Assembly (NCBI GenBank): GCA_021838585.1
Contig: JAKCDE010000008.1
Span: 1-51,352, forward strand
Direction of reading: 5' to 3'
Source of the DNA: Nitrospirota bacterium
GTDB lineage: Bacteria; Nitrospirota_A; Leptospirillia; Leptospirillales; Leptospirillaceae
DNA: 51,352 nt
The notes under the pieces are model-generated. The model made no database searches. It was not told where the DNA came from and worked only from the letters and a program-made list of their open reading frames with translations. Of the stretch, positions 49,457 to 51,352 are shown piece by piece (the stretch's first letter is position 1; each line of letters opens with the position of its first letter). The position numbers and the translations under genes were made by a program.

Positions 49457-50371
49457 CTAGAGCGACTTCCAGAGACTCTTCTGTCCGGTGGCCAGCATCA
49501 GAACCTCCTCCATCCTCTCCATGGGGGCCTCCCTTCCGGTCCAGAGCCGAAAAGCCAGAGCCCCTTGGCAGAGGAGCATCCCCAGACCGTTCTGGGAAGG
49601 GGCGCCAAAGCGCGATCCCATTTCAAGGAAGGGGGTCCGTCCGACTGCTTCCGCCCCTCCTTCTGATGGTCTGGAAGGAACGTAGGAGAGATCGAAAAGG
49701 GTGGCCTCGGAAAGGGAAAGGTCTTCCAGGGGAGGAAAGGGGATCGCGTTTCCAGCGAAGGCCCGGAGGGAGAGGGTGTTGATCACCAGCGGGGCCTTCG
49801 CCTTCGAGATCCAGCTCCTCCAGGAGGATTGATCAAGGGCGCTTGCGGTCTTTTCCGGTATCCCTGAAAGAATGGGAAGATTCAAAAGATCCTCCCCCCG
49901 GGATCGGGTCCTGTTGACGAGGCAAATGGCCCCGACGGGGCGATGAGCGAGGGCCCAGAGGACCGCCCGGGCCGATCCCCCGGCTCCGAAAATCAGAACG
50001 TGGGACGGAAAGGGGAGGCGGTTCGCTTCCAGGAACCGTTCGAGAGCCAGGAGAAACCCCGGGCCGTCGGTATTCTCTCCCAACCAATCTCCCTGGCGGG
50101 AGACAACCGTGTTGACGGCTCCGATTTCCCGGGCCGTTTCCGAAAGATCGTCAACCATTCCCAGAAGGCTTTCCTTGTGGGGAAGGGTGATGTTGAATCC
50201 TGCGACTCCGAGAATCCGGAGAGCCGACAGCGCCTGAGAAAGCTGTTCCGGGGGGATGTCGAAAGGAAGATAGGCAGCGTCGAGTCCCGCCGCGTCGAAG
50301 GCGGCCTGCTGGAAGCGGGGGGAGAGGGAATGGGCTACGGGATGGCCGATGATCGCGAAAAACTGTCTCAC
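49457..50371 (-). CDS. aroE: shikimate dehydrogenase
   Basis: A 304-residue enzyme reducing 3-dehydroshikimate to shikimate with NADPH. The substrate-binding SLSPRFQQAAF, the catalytic lysine K66 in NITLPHKESL, N87 in GAVNTVV and D102 in ENTDGPGF are all present. The NADP fold starts at IFGAGGSARAVLWAL. The C-terminal QNGLGMLLCQGALAFRLWTG is typical. It starts with GTG, with GGAG six bases upstream. It stands alone after a terminator and converges with hemN. Slightly longer than average because of insertions around residues 150-230. Confidence 0.95.
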   Translation of the reverse strand: MRQFFAIIGHPVAHSLSPRFQQAAFDAAGLDAAYLPFDIPPEQLSQALSALRILGVAGFNITLPHKESLLGMVDDLSETAREIGAVNTVVSRQGDWLGENTDGPGFLLALERFLEANRLPFPSHVLIFGAGGSARAVLWALAHRPVGAICLVNRTRSRGEDLLNLPILSGIPEKTASALDQSSWRSWISKAKAPLVINTLSLRAFAGNAIPFPPLEDLSLSEATLFDLSYVPSRPSEGGAEAVGRTPFLEMGSRFGAPSQNGLGMLLCQGALAFRLWTGREAPMERMEEVLMLATGQKSLWKSL

Positions 50372-50390
50372 GGAAGGCTCCGTAAAAGAG

Positions 50391-50416
50391 AACGGGCCCG
50401 GATGTCCAGGCCCGTT
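50391..50416 (-). terminator. terminator of the exported helical protein gene
   Basis: Eight-base arms AACGGGCC and GGCCCGTT (50391-50398 and 50409-50416) close a 10-base loop. On the minus strand the stem is followed by CTCTTTT; on the plus strand TTGT follows. It lies between the helical protein gene and aroE. Confidence 0.75.
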
Positions 50417-50448
50417 TTGTCTCAGTGTGATCCGGGAATCGCCGTTTT

Positions 50449-50994
50449 CTACTGGATCCAGCGCTTGGCTTCGCTCCGGTAGGTCGCTTCCGCTTTCTTG
50501 ACGGCGTCGGCATAGTCGGCGGTCGCATTTCTAAGGGCTTCCGTGTAGTTTTTTAGGGATTCCGCCACCGCTCCCTGCCGGACGGCCCGGGCACGGGCGA
50601 TCGCCACAGCAAAGTCTCTGGCGGCATCCTTGATCTTTTCTTTCAGCTGGGCATCAAACCCTGAGCTCTGGGCCACTTCTTCCTTCACGGTATTGATTTT
50701 GAGTGTCACCTCCCGGTTGGCCCGTTCGGTCGCCTTGTCGTAGGCGGCGTCAGCCTTTCTCTTGGCGAGGTCGAAGGTTTTCCGGGCATTGGAGATCGAT
50801 TTGTGATAAAGGGCCGAGGCGCGGGAGACGACCGCATCGTAATGGCCCACAGCCCGGGTGACGCGGGAGGTATCGGTCATGTCGGCGGCAAAGGTCCTGG
50901 AGTGCGGTGCGGAAATGACAATAAGGCCGGCAAGGGCCACCGCAAACAGAGTCTTCGAGGCAAAATTCGTGGAGATGAAGGATCTGATTGTCAT
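50449..50994 (-). CDS. exported alpha-helical protein of unknown function
   Basis: A 181-residue protein with a signal peptide (residues about 1-37, hydrophobic LFAVALAGLIVISA, probable cleavage after TFAA). The mature part is almost wholly helical and rich in Ala, Lys, Arg and Asp, with coiled-coil-like spacing (NARKTFDLAKRKADAAYD, ATERANREVTLK, ATADYADAVKKAEATY). No cysteine is present. It should be a soluble or surface-associated periplasmic helical protein. I recognise no family; histone-like, adhesin-stalk or chaperone roles are all guesses. A GAGGGG element lies close to the ATG. It has its own terminator, so it is probably monocistronic and perhaps well expressed. Confidence 0.75.
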   Translation of the reverse strand: MTIRSFISTNFASKTLFAVALAGLIVISAPHSRTFAADMTDTSRVTRAVGHYDAVVSRASALYHKSISNARKTFDLAKRKADAAYDKATERANREVTLKINTVKEEVAQSSGFDAQLKEKIKDAARDFAVAIARARAVRQGAVAESLKNYTEALRNATADYADAVKKAEATYRSEAKRWIQ

Positions 50995-51150
50995 AAGCCC
51001 CTCTTTTTAGAAAGGTGGTTGGGAACAGTTCCCCGCCATCCTAACATAGACCTCCTCTTTTTGGGGAGAGGAAAGGATTTCGGGTATGGACAGGACCAAT
51101 TGGACGAAAAGGAATCCCTGTCCTGACAATGAGGCCTTCCCGGGAGACCT

Positions 51151-51351
51151 TTATGAGGGACACTCCGGGCGGGGACGGTCCCGCTGGAGGAAGGGAGGAT
51201 CGCCGATCCGGATGTCAGGCTTCAAAGGCTCCGTCCCGTTTTCGCTGTTTCTGGGTCGACCGATTGTGGTCGAGTCGCCCATTTTTTGGAGCTCCTTGCG
51301 GCAAGCTTGTGTCAGAACAGTTTTTTCGTTATTCTCTAACGAATTGCCGGA
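51151..51351 (-). CDS. possible C-terminal fragment or 43-aa small protein at the right edge
   Basis: The complement frame is open from the window edge to a TAA at 51151 (66 codons). Within it an ATG about 44 codons before the stop follows AAGGAG at roughly eight to nine bases, so a 43-residue protein (starting MGDSTTIGRP, ending PECPS) is possible. No family is recognised, and composition in the first part is less gene-like. An open frame of this length can arise by chance in this GC-rich DNA. The rest of 50995-51352 holds no convincing gene. Confidence 0.25.
   Translation of the reverse strand, partial: SGNSLENNEKTVLTQACRKELQKMGDSTTIGRPRNSENGTEPLKPDIRIGDPPFLQRDRPRPECPS
51307..51343 (+). 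promoter_or_regulatory. promoter-like pair overlapped by a palindrome at the right edge
   Basis: TTGTGT (51307-51312) and TATTCT (51330-51335) are 17 bases apart. A perfect 7-bp inverted repeat, TTCGTTA (51325-51331) and TAACGAA (51337-51343) with five bases between, covers the -10. This looks like a repressed promoter of a gene beyond the window. Confidence 0.35.
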
Positions 51352-51352
51352 C

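Overview
The window is about 51 kb of GC-rich, densely coded bacterial chromosome. It holds roughly 37 credible protein genes and one tRNA-Lys, and I see no rRNA, CRISPR array, insertion sequence or phage gene. Gene content suggests a Gram-negative, probably chemolithotrophic bacterium: hopanoid side-chain genes, an outer-membrane beta-barrel protein, lipoproteins, a pentose-phosphate block, heme genes and several very large cyclic-di-GMP enzymes. My best guess is an acidophilic Leptospirillum-like member of Nitrospirota. That assignment is recognition and inference only.

Left part (1-8.6 kb): a DUF4912 gene runs off the left edge and diverges from lipA. lipA is followed by an ArsR-type regulator and an Old Yellow Enzyme reductase that ends at a strong terminator. 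On the minus strand lie DUF3617, an MFS exporter, a MEMO1-like protein and a solitary type III-like DNA methyltransferase. tRNA-Lys(CUU) and an EamA transporter follow.

Signalling part (8.7-21 kb): three multidomain c-di-GMP proteins. One (1562 aa) carries GAF, PAS and GGDEF domains with a globin-sensor-like domain after the GGDEF. The second (1063 aa) is GAF-GGDEF-EAL with a CZB-like zinc-site tail. The third (907 aa) is membrane-anchored PAS-PAS-GGDEF-EAL and is followed by a ferredoxin-reductase-like flavoprotein. A ChrR-like double cupin sits between the first two. The block looks like a redox, gas or metal input station for c-di-GMP.

Middle part (21.2-34.5 kb): a B12-type radical SAM protein and a ferritin-like protein on the plus strand converge on a long minus-strand series. 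Read in its own direction the series is transketolase, transaldolase, glucose-6-phosphate dehydrogenase, a large lipoprotein of unknown function, an FAD monooxygenase, a ClC-CBS channel and an MgtC/DUF4010 membrane protein.

Hopanoid part (34.7-46 kb): a promoter drives squalene-hopene cyclase, hpnG and a BamA-like barrel gene, whose ends overlap. An opposing small lipoprotein gene interrupts the strand. Then come hpnA, ispH, hpnJ, an hpnI-like glycosyltransferase, a 4-TM DMT-like protein and a DUF422 (CruF-like) protein. These genes would form the pentacyclic skeleton, trim and decorate its side chain, and perhaps move it to the outer membrane. hpnH, hpnK and the squalene-synthesis genes are not in the window.

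Right part (46.1-51.4 kb): a near-consensus promoter precedes a CbiX-like chelatase gene, hemE and hemN. On the minus strand are aroE and an exported helical protein gene. The last 200 bases hold only weak coding and promoter signals.
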